A stretch of DNA of 64,000 nucleotides from Opitutia bacterium Tous-C4FEB (GCA_002304445.1 NEVA01000001.1:1-64000); one strand, 5' to 3'; positions 45,032-53,742 are shown, counted from the stretch's first letter. The notes: generated from the sequence alone by a model not told the origin. Numbers and translations: made by a program.

Positions 45032-46702
45032 ATGAAAAACCATGTTACCCCGACCGAATCAGAGTTGATCGACCTCGCCCAGACCAAGGGACCGCTCGGG
45101 AAGGCCTCTATTTATTTGAAGCTCTCCGGACCCGGCTGGCTCCAAGGCGCAGTGACCCTGGGCGGCGGCTCTCTGGCCGGTGCGCTCTACGTGGGGATCA
45201 TTTCCGGCTACCAGCTTCTTTGGCTCCAGCCACTCGCGATGATCCTCGGCGTGATCATGCTTTCGGCGATCGGCTACGTGGCCCTCTCCACCGGTCGCCG
45301 TCCGTTTGAATCCGTCAAGACTCACATCTCTCCCGTGCTGGCGTGGGCCTGGGCCATCGCCACACTCATGGCCAACATCGTCTGGGCCATGCCTCAGTTC
45401 AGCCTCGGTATCGGCGCGATGCAGCAAAACATCTTCCCGTTCATCGGCACGTCCCAGGCCTCCACCATCGGCGTCGCGTTGCTGTTCTTCGTGACCGGAA
45501 TGGTGATCAACTACGCCTACGAGACCGGCAGCAAGGGCGTGAAGATCTTTGAAGACGTCCTCAAGGCCATGGTCGGCCTGATCGTGATCGCATTTTTTCT
45601 GGTCGTCGGCGTGCTCACGTTTTCCGGCACCATCAGTTGGGCCGACATTTTCAACGGCATGATCCCGCGCGTCAGCGATCTCTACAACCCCGCCCGGGAT
45701 TACATCGCGCCCATCGCGGCCACCGGCGAGTTCGCCGAGTATTGGACCAAGTCCATCGTCAGCAGCCAGCGCGACATCATCATGACCGCGTTCGGCACGG
45801 CGGTCGGCATCAACATGACCTTCCTCCTCCCCTACTCCATGCTTCGCCGGAAATGGGGACGCCGCGAGCGCGGGCTGGCGATCTTCGATCTTTCCATCGG
45901 CCTCATCATCCCCTTCGTGCTCGCCACGTCCTGCATCGTCATCGCCGCCGCCGCCGCTTTCCACGCGAAGACCTCGGACATCCTCAGGCCCGACGGCACG
46001 CCCATCCCCGCGGCCGCGAGAAGCTACTACGCTGCGTTCGCGACCCATCCCGCCGTCGTGAAGGCCACGGCGCAATCGCCGGCGGCGGAGAAGGCCGCCT
46101 CCGTCGCAATCGCTGTCGCCGCCCTCCCGGAAGCCGATCGCAAGGTCGGAGCTATGCTCGCCCAGCGCGGCAACATCCAACTCGCCACCACTTTGGCGCC
46201 GCTCACCGGCCCCGGCATCGCGCAGAAAGTCTTCGGCCTTGGCGTCCTGGGTATGGCGGTCTCGACCATCATCGTACTGATGTTGATGAACGGCTTCGCC
46301 CTCACGGAAATGCTGGGCCGATCGGGAGACCGCAAAATCCATCTGATCGGCTGCGCCATCTCGGGCATCGGTGGCTTTGCGGGCGCTTTCCTCTGGGGTA
46401 ATCCCGATGCCCGCGCCGCCCTCGCCGTCCCCACCTCCGTCATCGGCGGCTCCATGATCCCCATCGCCTACTTTACCTTTCTCCTGATGATGAACTCCAA
46501 GCCCCTCCTCGGCGCCGACCTGCCCTCCGGCGGTGCCCGTATCCGCTGGAACATCCTCATGATCACCGCCACCGGCATCGCGACGGGCGGTTCGATCTGG
46601 GCGCTCTCCGCAAAAGGAATCCCCGGCTACATCGGCCTGGCCATCCTCGCCACCCTCGCCATTTTAGGCACCGTCGGTTTTCTCAAAAAGAACCGCGCTT
46701 AA
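45032..46702 (+). CDS. NRAMP-fold transporter with an unusual substrate site
   Basis: About 556 residues from ATG 45032 with roughly eleven membrane spans. The overall pattern (LSGPGWLQGAVTLGGGSLAGAL at span 1, residues 31-52) is that of NRAMP/SLC11-related divalent metal transporters. However span 1 lacks the DPGN metal motif (it reads GPGW), and span 6 lacks MPH (NMTFLLPYS, about 261-269). There is also an extra loop of about 85 residues (312-398) rich in Ala. Verrucomicrobial relatives with these changes exist to my memory. Substrate may not be Mn2+/Fe2+; Mg2+ or a non-metal is possible. Confidence 0.85.
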   Translation: MKNHVTPTESELIDLAQTKGPLGKASIYLKLSGPGWLQGAVTLGGGSLAGALYVGIISGYQLLWLQPLAMILGVIMLSAIGYVALSTGRRPFESVKTHISPVLAWAWAIATLMANIVWAMPQFSLGIGAMQQNIFPFIGTSQASTIGVALLFFVTGMVINYAYETGSKGVKIFEDVLKAMVGLIVIAFFLVVGVLTFSGTISWADIFNGMIPRVSDLYNPARDYIAPIAATGEFAEYWTKSIVSSQRDIIMTAFGTAVGINMTFLLPYSMLRRKWGRRERGLAIFDLSIGLIIPFVLATSCIVIAAAAAFHAKTSDILRPDGTPIPAAARSYYAAFATHPAVVKATAQSPAAEKAASVAIAVAALPEADRKVGAMLAQRGNIQLATTLAPLTGPGIAQKVFGLGVLGMAVSTIIVLMLMNGFALTEMLGRSGDRKIHLIGCAISGIGGFAGAFLWGNPDARAALAVPTSVIGGSMIPIAYFTFLLMMNSKPLLGADLPSGGARIRWNILMITATGIATGGSIWALSAKGIPGYIGLAILATLAILGTVGFLKKNRA

Positions 46703-46946
46703 AAAGCGGGCTAAAAAAGAGACGCGGAGCTCGGGGCTCACATCACGTGAGCCCGGCCGGGTTGGGTGAGTGATTGCCGCGCGTTTGAGCACAAGCCTTC
46801 ACCCGAGGTAGCATTCCGCAACGGAGGCGACGGGCATTCAAAAACTGACAAACCACGGCCTGACTCCTGCGGATCGCCCGCTGCCGACGGATAACCTGCA
46901 AACAACGGCCAGACTCTCTGGCTCGGCATCGCCGGTATAAGACCAT

Positions 46947-47142
46947 TTACGGCACCTCGTAGATCTCGATCAGCGCCACGCCGGAGGAGGCGCTCTGCGC
47001 GGCCTTGACCTGAGCAGTGTAGGAACCGGGTTTCAAGGTGACCAGCAACGCGGCGTCGCGGCTGCCCGCCACGAGGGCAAAGGCACCGGCCTGCGTGGCC
47101 GCCGTCGTGATCTCGGCGCGATTGGCCCAGCCTACGTTTAAC
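46947..47142 (-). pseudogene. Remnant of a DUF1800-type N-terminal beta domain
   Basis: On the minus strand about 65 codons remain: GWANRAEITTAATQAG, FALVAGSRDAALLVTLKPG, SYTAQV and GVALIEIYEVP-stop. They match one copy of the beta domain in the DUF1800 protein (NGAFPFAPGARDSAVLVDLPPG, YTIQASG, GVALIEVYDL). There is no start or upstream body. The rest of 46703-46946 shows no gene. This and the shorter copy at 14648-14690 end in the same EIYEVP-stop. Confidence 0.75.
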
Positions 47143-47187
47143 GGCCCGAGGCGCTCAACGGCCCAACACGAGGCCGGGCCCTACATC
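47142..47187. repeat. GGCCC/GGGCC hairpin element ending CCCTAC
   Basis: Several GGCCC and GGGCC blocks can pair (for instance GGCCC at about 47142 and GGGCC at 47176). It ends GCCGGGCCCTAC, like other GTAGGG-type hairpins in the window. Confidence 0.45.
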
Positions 47188-47204
47188 CGCAATTAATCGG
47201 GATA

Positions 47205-47233
47205 CGGGCGACTCGCTCGATTCGCCCGTTTTT
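47205..47233 (+). terminator. Stem-loop with T-run
   Basis: CGGGCGA, ten-base loop, TCGCCCG, then TTTTT on the plus strand. The nearest plus-strand gene, the NRAMP-like one, ends 500 bases earlier; on the minus strand it lies just past the TIM-barrel gene stop, where it lacks a T-run. Confidence 0.55.
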
Positions 47234-47239
47234 CCCCGT

Positions 47240-48136
47240 TCAACCCAACGTCTCGAGCAGCGCCTTGAGATTGTGCAGGCACGTCCGGCTCGCCGGTTCG
47301 CCGCCATGCGAGAACGCGTGGCCGGCCGGCAGGTGCAGCAGCGACTCGTCGATCTTCTCCAGTCGCCAATGGGTTTCCAGCGAGAGCAGCCCGCGATAGC
47401 CCATCGCCTGCAACGCCCGGAAGTGCGCCCGCCAATCGACGTCGCCGACCCCCACCGGGGTGCCCACCGCGATCAATTCGCCGCTACGTACCGCCCCGCT
47501 CCGCCGCACCGCGTCCTTCACGTGCAGGTGAAAAATCCGTGAGCCCAACCGGGCCAGATCGGCCGGCGTGGGCGCATCAGCTCCGGGCACATACAGCACA
47601 TTGCACGGATCCCAAATCGCCCCGACGCGGTCCGCCGGCAGAGGCCCCAAAATCGCCGAGGTCTCCTCCGCCGTCGCCGCGAGGCAGGAGTGCTCGTTCT
47701 CCAACCCCAACCGCACGCCGGAGCCTTCCGCCAATTCCAACAACCCCCACAACTGCTCGACGACGCGGCGCTGCTTCGCGGGGTCCGACGGATTCACCGA
47801 ACGGAAAAAGGTAAACACGCGCAGCAAGTCGCACTTCAACTCGCGGGCCACATCGAGGCTCCGCTTAAAAATCTCCCGATGCGCCGCGATCGCGGTGGCA
47901 TCGTCGAGCTCACACTTGAAGACCGGCGTCGAACAACCGTAGACGCGCCAGCCTTCGTCCCGCGACGCCGCCCCGATCGCCGCGACATCGGCCGGCGTCA
48001 GGTCCTTGAACGCCCGGCCGCCAAAACTGCGCAGCTCAATGCCCGAGAGCCGAAACTCACGGATAAACTCCGTGATGACGGGGAGCTCTTGGGAAACTTC
48101 ATCGGTGATGAACGTGATGGATTCTGGGAATTTCAT
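47240..48136 (-). CDS. Xylose-isomerase-like TIM-barrel protein (sugar phosphate isomerase/epimerase)
   Basis: A 298-residue AP-endonuclease-2-type TIM barrel. Features: ITFITDEVSQELP near the start, IELRSFGG, LLRVFTFF, LGLENEHSCLAATAEE with the metal Glu, IWDPCNVLY with Asp, FHLHVKD with His, and a final Glu in LLSLETHW. This gives the usual Glu/Asp/His/Glu metal set of D-tagatose epimerase and inosose-type isomerases. It is followed by a C-terminal tail (PAGHAFSHGGEPASRTCLHNLKALLE) shared with the remnant at 17407-17530. A Gfo/Idh/MocA gene is just upstream, as in inositol or keto-sugar routes. Confidence 0.88.
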   Translation of the reverse strand: MKFPESITFITDEVSQELPVITEFIREFRLSGIELRSFGGRAFKDLTPADVAAIGAASRDEGWRVYGCSTPVFKCELDDATAIAAHREIFKRSLDVARELKCDLLRVFTFFRSVNPSDPAKQRRVVEQLWGLLELAEGSGVRLGLENEHSCLAATAEETSAILGPLPADRVGAIWDPCNVLYVPGADAPTPADLARLGSRIFHLHVKDAVRRSGAVRSGELIAVGTPVGVGDVDWRAHFRALQAMGYRGLLSLETHWRLEKIDESLLHLPAGHAFSHGGEPASRTCLHNLKALLETLG

Positions 48137-48179
48137 AGAATGCGTTTAACGAAGTGGATCTCGGTCAGTGGCCCGAAAG

Positions 48180-48234
48180 GTGGCACGGGCGTCTCGCCCG
48201 TGGGTTCGAATCATGGGCGGGACGCCCATGCTAC
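48180..48234. repeat. Twin-hairpin REP-like element with a TTCGAAT centre
   Basis: CACGGGCG-TCT-CGCCCGTG (48184-48202) and CATGGGCG-GGA-CGCCCATG (48212-48230), two perfect 8-bp stems separated by GGTTCGAAT. Outer GTGGCA and TGCTAC can also pair with one G-T. It fills the gap between two minus-strand genes. From memory such elements are repeated in Verrucomicrobiota genomes. Confidence 0.8.
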
Positions 48235-48249
48235 TGCAGAACGGATGCC

Positions 48250-49227
48250 TCAGCGCTTTGCGCCCGCCTTCGCCATCACTTCGGCGATCGTGACCGGGAC
48301 GCCGCCGCGCCGTTTGCTTTCGTCGGCCGCCTCCATGAACGCGAGCAACTCCAACGTCGTCTCCGGCGCCACCGGCGAAATCCGAGTTTGAAAAAACTTC
48401 ATGATCTCAACCGTCAGCCCGGCGTAGTTCTGCTTCTCGCCGACGACCGCCACGCCCTTCGTGCCGACTACCGTTACGCCATAACCTTTGTGGCTCTTAC
48501 GATTGCCCTGCACCGTGCCCACGCGGCCATCAGCCCAAATGCCGGTAATGACATCCGTGTTGGCCGTGTGCGTGCGAACCACCTGCACACATCCGGGCCC
48601 GAGCACCGTGTAAAGTGCTTCGACGGCGTGAATCCCATACCAGAAAAAATCAGGATGCGTCGGCTCGATGTCCGCCGGCCCGATCGAGAACGCCGACGTG
48701 ATGTCGCCGATCGTCGCCAGCTTCGGCGCGTAGGGCTCGGGCGCGTAACGCAGCGACGACGAACTGAAAATCGGCACCCCGGCCTCCTTGGCGAGCCGCA
48801 CCATCTCCACGGCATCCTTGAGCGAACCCGCAAACGGCTTGTCGATGAACACCGGTTTCTTCGCCGCCAGCGTGCGCCGAAATTGATCCAAGTGCGTGCG
48901 ACCATCGACGCTCTCGATCAAAATCGCGTCCACGTTGCGCGCGAGTTCCTCGATCGAATCGTAAAGTTTCACGCCGTGAGTCTCGACGAGTTGCTTGGTG
49001 AACCCTTCGACCCGCGACGCGCTCGCCACGATGTCGGGGCTGCCCCCTTTAAACGCCGCGACGACCTTCCCGCCCGGCACGTGGCCCGGCGCCTTGGGGT
49101 CGTTAAACACTTTTGCGAACGCCGGCACGTGCGACGTATCGAGCCCAATCATGCCCAGCCGCAGCGGTTCGGCCGCGCCGGCGGGAAGCAGTGCCATCAG
49201 AATAACGGATAAAGAGGATCGGATCAT
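48250..49227 (-). CDS. Gfo/Idh/MocA-family oxidoreductase, exported form
   Basis: A 325-residue protein with a Sec-type signal (MIRSSLSVILMALLPAGAAEP) and then a Rossmann domain (LRLGMIGLDTSHV) and the DKPFAG-like motif (VFIDKPFAGSLKDAVEMVRLAKEAG), followed by the C-terminal beta-sheet domain. The GxGxxG dinucleotide motif is altered (GMIGLD), which is common in exported relatives. Such proteins oxidise sugars or inositols with tightly held NAD(P), or hydrolyse glycosides by the GH109 route. The next gene downstream is the TIM-barrel isomerase. Periplasmic location is inferred only from the signal. Confidence 0.85.
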   Translation of the reverse strand: MIRSSLSVILMALLPAGAAEPLRLGMIGLDTSHVPAFAKVFNDPKAPGHVPGGKVVAAFKGGSPDIVASASRVEGFTKQLVETHGVKLYDSIEELARNVDAILIESVDGRTHLDQFRRTLAAKKPVFIDKPFAGSLKDAVEMVRLAKEAGVPIFSSSSLRYAPEPYAPKLATIGDITSAFSIGPADIEPTHPDFFWYGIHAVEALYTVLGPGCVQVVRTHTANTDVITGIWADGRVGTVQGNRKSHKGYGVTVVGTKGVAVVGEKQNYAGLTVEIMKFFQTRISPVAPETTLELLAFMEAADESKRRGGVPVTIAEVMAKAGAKR

Positions 49228-49233
49228 GGGAGT

Positions 49234-50025
49234 TTAGGTTGAGAGTGACGCTGCTGCCGCCGCATCGATGTAGAGCGTGGCATCGGCGTGAAGGCGAAGA
49301 ATAGACGCGGGGCACGCGGTTGCAATCGGTCCCTCGACCGTCGCACGGACCGCTGCCGCCTTGCGCGGCCCCGGCACATGGATGCTCAGGCGGCGCGCCT
49401 GCCGGAAGACCGGCACCGTGAGCGTAAAGGCATGGCGCGGAACCGCCTCGAGCGTTGGAAAACAACCGTCGTTCACCTGCTGCTGGCGGCACGCGTGATC
49501 GAGTTCGACCACTTTCACGAGCTGCGCATCGGCGAAGTCGGCCACGGGCGGATCATTGAAAGCGATGTGCCCGTTTTCACCGATGCCCATGCACACGAGA
49601 TCGATCGGCCGCTCGCGCAGGAGCGCCGAATAACGCGCCGCGACCGCCGCCGCATCCGGTTCCTCGGCCGGCAACGGATGGAAAACACCGATCGGCACCT
49701 TACTCAGCAGATGCTGCCGGAGGTAGTGGCGAAAACTCTGCGAATGGTCGCCTGAGAGCCCCACATAATCATCCATGTGAAACGCGGTGATCCGGGACCA
49801 ATCCAGAGCGATGCCGCACTGCGCCGGATCGACCAGCGCCGCGAGAAATTCATCCTGCGAAGGCGCGCAGGCGAAAATCACCCGCGCCTCCCCTTGCCGG
49901 GCGACGACCCCGTGCAAATACGCGGCGACCGCCTGCGCGGCGGCTCGACCAAGGGCGGCACGGTCGCGATGAATCTCAAGCGCCAGACGGCCGGCGGTGG
50001 AATAGAAAGGAGCGATGACGGGCAT
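49234..50025 (-). CDS. nagB: Glucosamine-6-phosphate deaminase (NagB)
   Basis: About 263 residues from ATG 50025, the normal NagB length. It converts glucosamine-6-phosphate to fructose-6-phosphate and ammonia. Marks: FACAPSQDEFLAAL, ITAFHMDDYVGLSGDHSQSF with the catalytic Asp-Asp, LVCMGIGENGHIAFNDPP, and HAFTLTVPVF. It starts seven bases after nagA, so the two are co-transcribed for amino sugar recycling or chitin/peptidoglycan use. The longer frame to 50145 overlaps nagA and is rejected. Confidence 0.92.
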   Translation of the reverse strand: MPVIAPFYSTAGRLALEIHRDRAALGRAAAQAVAAYLHGVVARQGEARVIFACAPSQDEFLAALVDPAQCGIALDWSRITAFHMDDYVGLSGDHSQSFRHYLRQHLLSKVPIGVFHPLPAEEPDAAAVAARYSALLRERPIDLVCMGIGENGHIAFNDPPVADFADAQLVKVVELDHACRQQQVNDGCFPTLEAVPRHAFTLTVPVFRQARRLSIHVPGPRKAAAVRATVEGPIATACPASILRLHADATLYIDAAAAASLST

Positions 50026-50032
50026 AGAAAAA

Positions 50033-50962
50033 TCAGAGCGTGGGCAGTGTGACGCCAAAAGCGGCGGCCGGGGCCGTGGACCAGAGCGCGCGGGCCTCAT
50101 CCGGCGGGAGCCCGAGCCAGTCAGCGACATGGCGCACGCCGACATCCGGCGTCAACGTCGAGCCGGCGAAGTTCTGTGCTCCGGGCTGCCGCGCCACGCC
50201 GTCGGCCCCGACCTCGATCTCATGCGGCCCGATCGTGTAACGCCCCGGCGGCGCCCCGGCGCCCGCCATCGCATCGGTCGTGAACAGCACGCGGCCGGAA
50301 GGTTTGGCGCGGAAGAAATTCTTGAGCACCGCACGCGGCAGATGAATCCCGTCGGGGATGAAACACGCCGTCAGCTCGTCACGCGCGAGCAGGCGCTGCA
50401 CGATGTTGTCGTGACGGTGGAGTTGCAGCGGACAACCGTTGCCCAGATGCGTGCAGAACCGCGCGCCGGCGCGCACGGCTTCGTCGATCTGAGCCTCGGT
50501 GGCGTTCGTGTGCCCGAGCGAAACATGGACCCCCGCCCGCGTGACCGCCGCGATGAACTCAGGACTGCCCGGCCACTCCGGCGCGAGCGTGACGAGCCGG
50601 ATGCGACCGCCCGCCGCCGACTGCAACCGGTCAAACTCCGCGAGCGACGGAGCATGTTGGGGCGCGGCCGGATGCGCGCCGCGAAATCCCTCCACCGGAC
50701 TCAGCCACGGCCCTTCAAGGTGATAACCAAGAATCGCCGAACCCGCCGCCGGCGACTCGGCGCACCGCCGTTCGAAGGCCTCGAATCGCCGACAGAGCGC
50801 GTCCACCTCGTCGGTGATCAACGTCGCAAAAATCCCCGAGGTCCCGCAACGGCGCAACGCTCCGACCGCGTGCTCAAACTGCGCCCGGGTGAGCCCGTCG
50901 CGTTGGAAATCAACGCCGCCGAAGCCGTTAATCTGAAAATCGAAAAGATCCGCCGGTACCAT
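50033..50962 (-). CDS. nagA: N-acetylglucosamine-6-phosphate deacetylase (NagA)
   Basis: About 309 residues from ATG 50962 (MVPADLFDFQINGFGG); the 50983 start is a TTG. It removes acetate from GlcNAc-6-phosphate, feeding NagB. The amidohydrolase pattern is visible: FQINGFGGVDF, HLEGPWLSP with metal Glu, VSLGHTNA with His, CTHLGNGCPLQLHR with His, FIPDGIHLP and LFTTDAMAGAG with the catalytic Asp. Slightly shorter than E. coli NagA (382), lacking the usual N-terminal beta-sandwich, which is a known short form in some phyla. Confidence 0.9.
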   Translation of the reverse strand: MVPADLFDFQINGFGGVDFQRDGLTRAQFEHAVGALRRCGTSGIFATLITDEVDALCRRFEAFERRCAESPAAGSAILGYHLEGPWLSPVEGFRGAHPAAPQHAPSLAEFDRLQSAAGGRIRLVTLAPEWPGSPEFIAAVTRAGVHVSLGHTNATEAQIDEAVRAGARFCTHLGNGCPLQLHRHDNIVQRLLARDELTACFIPDGIHLPRAVLKNFFRAKPSGRVLFTTDAMAGAGAPPGRYTIGPHEIEVGADGVARQPGAQNFAGSTLTPDVGVRHVADWLGLPPDEARALWSTAPAAAFGVTLPTL

Positions 50963-51199
50963 ACGGAGGAAATGAAACGCCAATGATTAGGATGGCGTCG
51001 AGTGTTTGTGATAAAATCTACACCTCGCCCGAGTACGGCGGAGAATCCTCGGAACTCAATCGCTCACCGCGCTGAGGCCCGTCGCAACCGAACACCCTCA
51101 CCCGTCTTGATTTCAGCGCCCCGAATATTCCTTTACCACCTTCTCGTCCTTTAAAAGACTTCCTATGATTGTTTCTCACCGTATATTTCGAGTGTTCGC

Positions 51200-51889
51200 A
51201 TGAAACTTTCCGTCATCATCCCCTGCTACAACGAGGCCAAGACCATCCGCACCATCATTGATCGGGTGCGGTCGGCTCCCATCCCAGACAAGGAAATTAT
51301 CATCGTCGACGACTGCTCGCACGACGGCACTCGGGACTTACTCCGCCGCGAGATCGCGCCACTCGTTTCCCAAATCATCTATCACGAAGTCAACCAAGGC
51401 AAAGGAGCCGCACTTCGCTCCGGCTTCGCCGTCGCCACAGGGGACGTAGTCGTAGTACAAGACGCTGATCTTGAGTATGATCCGCAGGAGTATCCTCGCC
51501 TGCTGAAACCTATACTCGACGGCAAAGCCGATGTTGTCTTCGGCTCGCGCTTCATGGGCGCCGAGGCTCACCGGGTCGTTTATTTTTGGCACATGGTAGG
51601 AAACAAGTTTCTCACCCTGCTCTCAAATATGGGAACGAACATTAACCTGACGGATATGGAAACCTGCTATAAAATGTTCCGCCGCGAGGTGCTGCAAAAA
51701 ATTACGATCGAAGAGAACCGCTTCGGTTTCGAGCCAGAGATTACCGCCAAAGTCGCAAAGCTCGGTGTGGTGATCTACGAAGTAGGAATCAGCTACTACG
51801 GCCGAACCTACGCCGAAGGTAAAAAAATCGGATGGCGCGATGGCTTCCGCGCGCTTTGGGCAATTTTTAAATACAATCTACTCCGCTGA
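51200..51889 (+). CDS. Family 2 glycosyltransferase (dolichol-phosphate mannose synthase-like)
   Basis: A 229-residue GT-A enzyme without membrane spans. [16 protein letters not shown] begins the nucleotide-sugar fold; [15 protein letters not shown] and [15 protein letters not shown] carry the acidic/DxD metal site; [18 protein letters not shown] and [10 protein letters not shown] are typical of bacterial Dpm1/polyprenyl-phosphate glycosyltransferases. It would transfer a sugar from UDP- or GDP-sugar to undecaprenyl phosphate at the inner membrane. GC content falls slightly from here to about 53.6 kb relative to the flanks. No glycan gene cluster adjoins it. Confidence 0.88.
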   Translation: MKLSVIIPCYNEAKTIRTIIDRVRSAPIPDKEIIIVDDCSHDGTRDLLRREIAPLVSQIIYHEVNQGKGAALRSGFAVATGDVVVVQDADLEYDPQEYPRLLKPILDGKADVVFGSRFMGAEAHRVVYFWHMVGNKFLTLLSNMGTNINLTDMETCYKMFRREVLQKITIEENRFGFEPEITAKVAKLGVVIYEVGISYYGRTYAEGKKIGWRDGFRALWAIFKYNLLR

Positions 51890-52027
51890 ATATTATCACA
51901 GCTGCCGCCACCGACGGACTACCTATTATTTTTCCGCCAATTCATTTGGGGTGACAGCACGACCAATCTTCAAGATTAGTTAACCCGGATCGGTGCTCGC
52001 GGGTCGACTAATACCATGATCCTGATA

Positions 52028-52384
52028 TCAGGGAGGATATATAACCGTACGAGACCCTGCAACCCCAGTGACTTTGATCGGCACCCCTTGGCTAAAAGTG
52101 AGCGGATAAGTCTCATTTGCTACAATTTTGAGTTCTGTGACGAGATTGGTCGGGCCAACCAGTTTGTCTAATGTCACTGTAGAAACACCGTTCTTCAAAA
52201 AGTATTCTTCAGCAGCCACTGCCAACCTACGGGCATTATCAAGAACCGCTTTATCTTGTGTGGACTGACGAAGCTTTTCGAAGGCAGGAAACGCCATAGC
52301 GGCCAAAAGGCCGATGATGACGACGACGATCATGATTTCGACAACGGTAAAGCCCTTAGAGGAGTTGTTGGATAAGTTTTTCAT
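52028..52384 (-). CDS. Type IV pilin-like protein
   Basis: A 118-residue prepilin: MKNLSNNSSKG leader, then FTVVEIMIVVVIIGLLAAMAFPAF with mature Glu5, and a small globular part (AVAAEEYFLKNGVSTVTLDKLVG; VIYPP end). It resembles the short general pilins common in Verrucomicrobiota. It is not part of the pseudopilin run at 23-28 kb, being a lone gene. Use of codons is more AT-rich than in neighbours. The role (twitching, adhesion or DNA uptake) is unknown. Confidence 0.88.
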   Translation of the reverse strand: MKNLSNNSSKGFTVVEIMIVVVIIGLLAAMAFPAFEKLRQSTQDKAVLDNARRLAVAAEEYFLKNGVSTVTLDKLVGPTNLVTELKIVANETYPLTFSQGVPIKVTGVAGSRTVIYPP

Positions 52385-52433
52385 TTTGGCATCTTTGTAT
52401 TTTATAACAATCGGTTAAAGGCTGCTGACGTTG

Positions 52434-52464
52434 AGTTTAGGAGACAAGTTAGAAATTATGTCAA
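52434..52464 (-). promoter_or_regulatory. Possible sigma-70 promoter of the pilin gene
   Basis: On the minus strand, TTGACA (52464-52459) and TAAACT (52439-52434) are 19 bases apart, about 50 bases ahead of the pilin start. Spacing is longer than the ideal 17, so this is tentative. The gap 52385-52598 holds nothing else. Confidence 0.35.
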
Positions 52465-52598
52465 CGCTCGGTCGCACACCCTGAATCGTATCTTTAATTC
52501 CTACCAGAAAGCGCTTAGCAAGTACGCAAATAAGCTACAAAACACATTCGCGACTACCCCAAAATCACGGACTTTAATCGCTAATTGCCACCTGATTC

Positions 52599-53051
52599 CT
52601 ACTTCTTTATTCGCGATTTAGTCGGCTTCTTCGGCTTCTCGGGCTCCGCTTTTTTCCGGACTGTCGGCTTTTGTTTTTTTGGCACCGCCAGCAGCTTCGA
52701 AACCGAAACTTCCGTCGCGTCTTTCCAAAGATTTTCCAAAGCATATCGCTCCCGTTGATCCGTCGTGAACAGATGCACCATGACGTCAAAGGCGTCGATT
52801 ACCATCCACCCGCTGTCTTGCGGGATCTCCATTCCAACGATCGGCGCGTTAGCGGAATCCAAAGCCTTTTCTACTTCAATCCGCAATGCCCGCAGATGAG
52901 GCGATGACGTACCCGTGGCCAAGACCAGAAAATCTGTAATCGATGACTGTTCACTCACATCCATCACCCGAAGGTCCTCCGCTTTCTTATCCTCCAAGGC
53001 CCGACAGCACAGCTTAACGAGAGCGAGCGATTCAGATTTTTTCAATTTCAT
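52599..53051 (-). CDS. rsfS: Ribosomal silencing factor RsfS
   Basis: About 150 residues from ATG 53051, with GGGAGG just ahead. RsfS binds uL14 on the large subunit and blocks subunit joining in starvation. Family pattern: ALEDKKAEDLRVMDVSEQSSITDFLVLATGTSSPHLRAL, IPQDSGWMVIDAFDVMVHLFTTDQRERYALENLW. A C-terminal tail of about 30 Lys/Pro-rich residues (PKKQKPTVRKKAEPEKPKK) goes beyond the core. Start overlaps the nadD stop by four bases, the common nadD-rsfS pair. Confidence 0.95.
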   Translation of the reverse strand: MKLKKSESLALVKLCCRALEDKKAEDLRVMDVSEQSSITDFLVLATGTSSPHLRALRIEVEKALDSANAPIVGMEIPQDSGWMVIDAFDVMVHLFTTDQRERYALENLWKDATEVSVSKLLAVPKKQKPTVRKKAEPEKPKKPTKSRIKK

Positions 53052-53635
53052 TGCCTCCCGCAATACAGACCCTTTTCGCGGATGTAAACAATCGCCTTAT
53101 GCGGCACAAAATAATCGAGCGCTAAATTCAGTCGGGTTCGCTCTCGCAGTTCAGTTGAGCTGATCGCCAGCAGGTGTCCGTCACACCGACGCAAACGCAA
53201 GCCAGGTATATCGACGCAGGCTTTAACCGGATACCCGGGACGCTCGAGAAAGATGAACTCCACAAGCTTCGCCAATTCTTCGATATCTTTCCAAAGGTGC
53301 AGCTTGGGCAACTGATCACCACCGATTACCCAATAGAGTTCGTCCTGCGGATAGAGCGCCCGAAAGTGCCGCGCCGAATCAATCGTATAACTGACCCCTC
53401 CCTTGCGCAGCTCGAAGTCGGAAATCTCGAAGCGTTCATCCCAACCGGCCGCCGCCTTCAGCATCGCCATGCGGTCCTCGGGGGTGGATTGCACATCGGT
53501 GGGCTTTAGCGGCGCTTGAGCCGCCGGAACCAAGATCAAACGGTCCAAACCGCACTGTTCATACGCGTCTTGAGCGGCCATCAAATGGCCGAAATGCACG
53601 GGATCAAAACTGCCGCCAAGAAATCCAATTTTCAC
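53048..53635 (-). CDS. nadD: Nicotinate-nucleotide adenylyltransferase (NadD)
   Basis: About 195 residues from GTG 53635 (VKIGFLGGSFDPVHFGHL). This nucleotidyltransferase makes nicotinate adenine dinucleotide from NaMN and ATP in NAD synthesis. The HxGH motif is HFGHL; other family parts are LDRLILVPAAQAPLK, YWVIGGDQLPKLHLWKD, LLAISSTELRERTR and the ISST ATP motif. The longer frame (53719) includes the start of a divergent gene and is rejected. It is coupled to rsfS. Confidence 0.94.
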   Translation of the reverse strand: MKIGFLGGSFDPVHFGHLMAAQDAYEQCGLDRLILVPAAQAPLKPTDVQSTPEDRMAMLKAAAGWDERFEISDFELRKGGVSYTIDSARHFRALYPQDELYWVIGGDQLPKLHLWKDIEELAKLVEFIFLERPGYPVKACVDIPGLRLRRCDGHLLAISSTELRERTRLNLALDYFVPHKAIVYIREKGLYCGRQ

Positions 53636-53742
53636 GCCGCTGGAACGTGAGTTTGCCTCAATTCTCCAGCAAGGCCCAATTCCCGAGATTGATTCCTTTC
53701 GCAAAGCCCATCGGTGCATCTTCTGCTTCTCGCCTTATCGCC

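Noticed and set aside
48184-48230. tRNA gene suggested by GGTTCGAAT
   Set aside because: No anticodon arm, acceptor stem or other tRNA parts; two equal hairpins flank the motif instead.
50920-50950. ATCGAAAA-like string within nagA
   Set aside because: Codes for the conserved DLFDFQINGFGG start of NagA; not a copy of the dispersed repeat.
51890-52027. Possible small RNA or gene between the glycosyltransferase and pilin genes
   Set aside because: No stable hairpin, promoter pair or frame could be identified.
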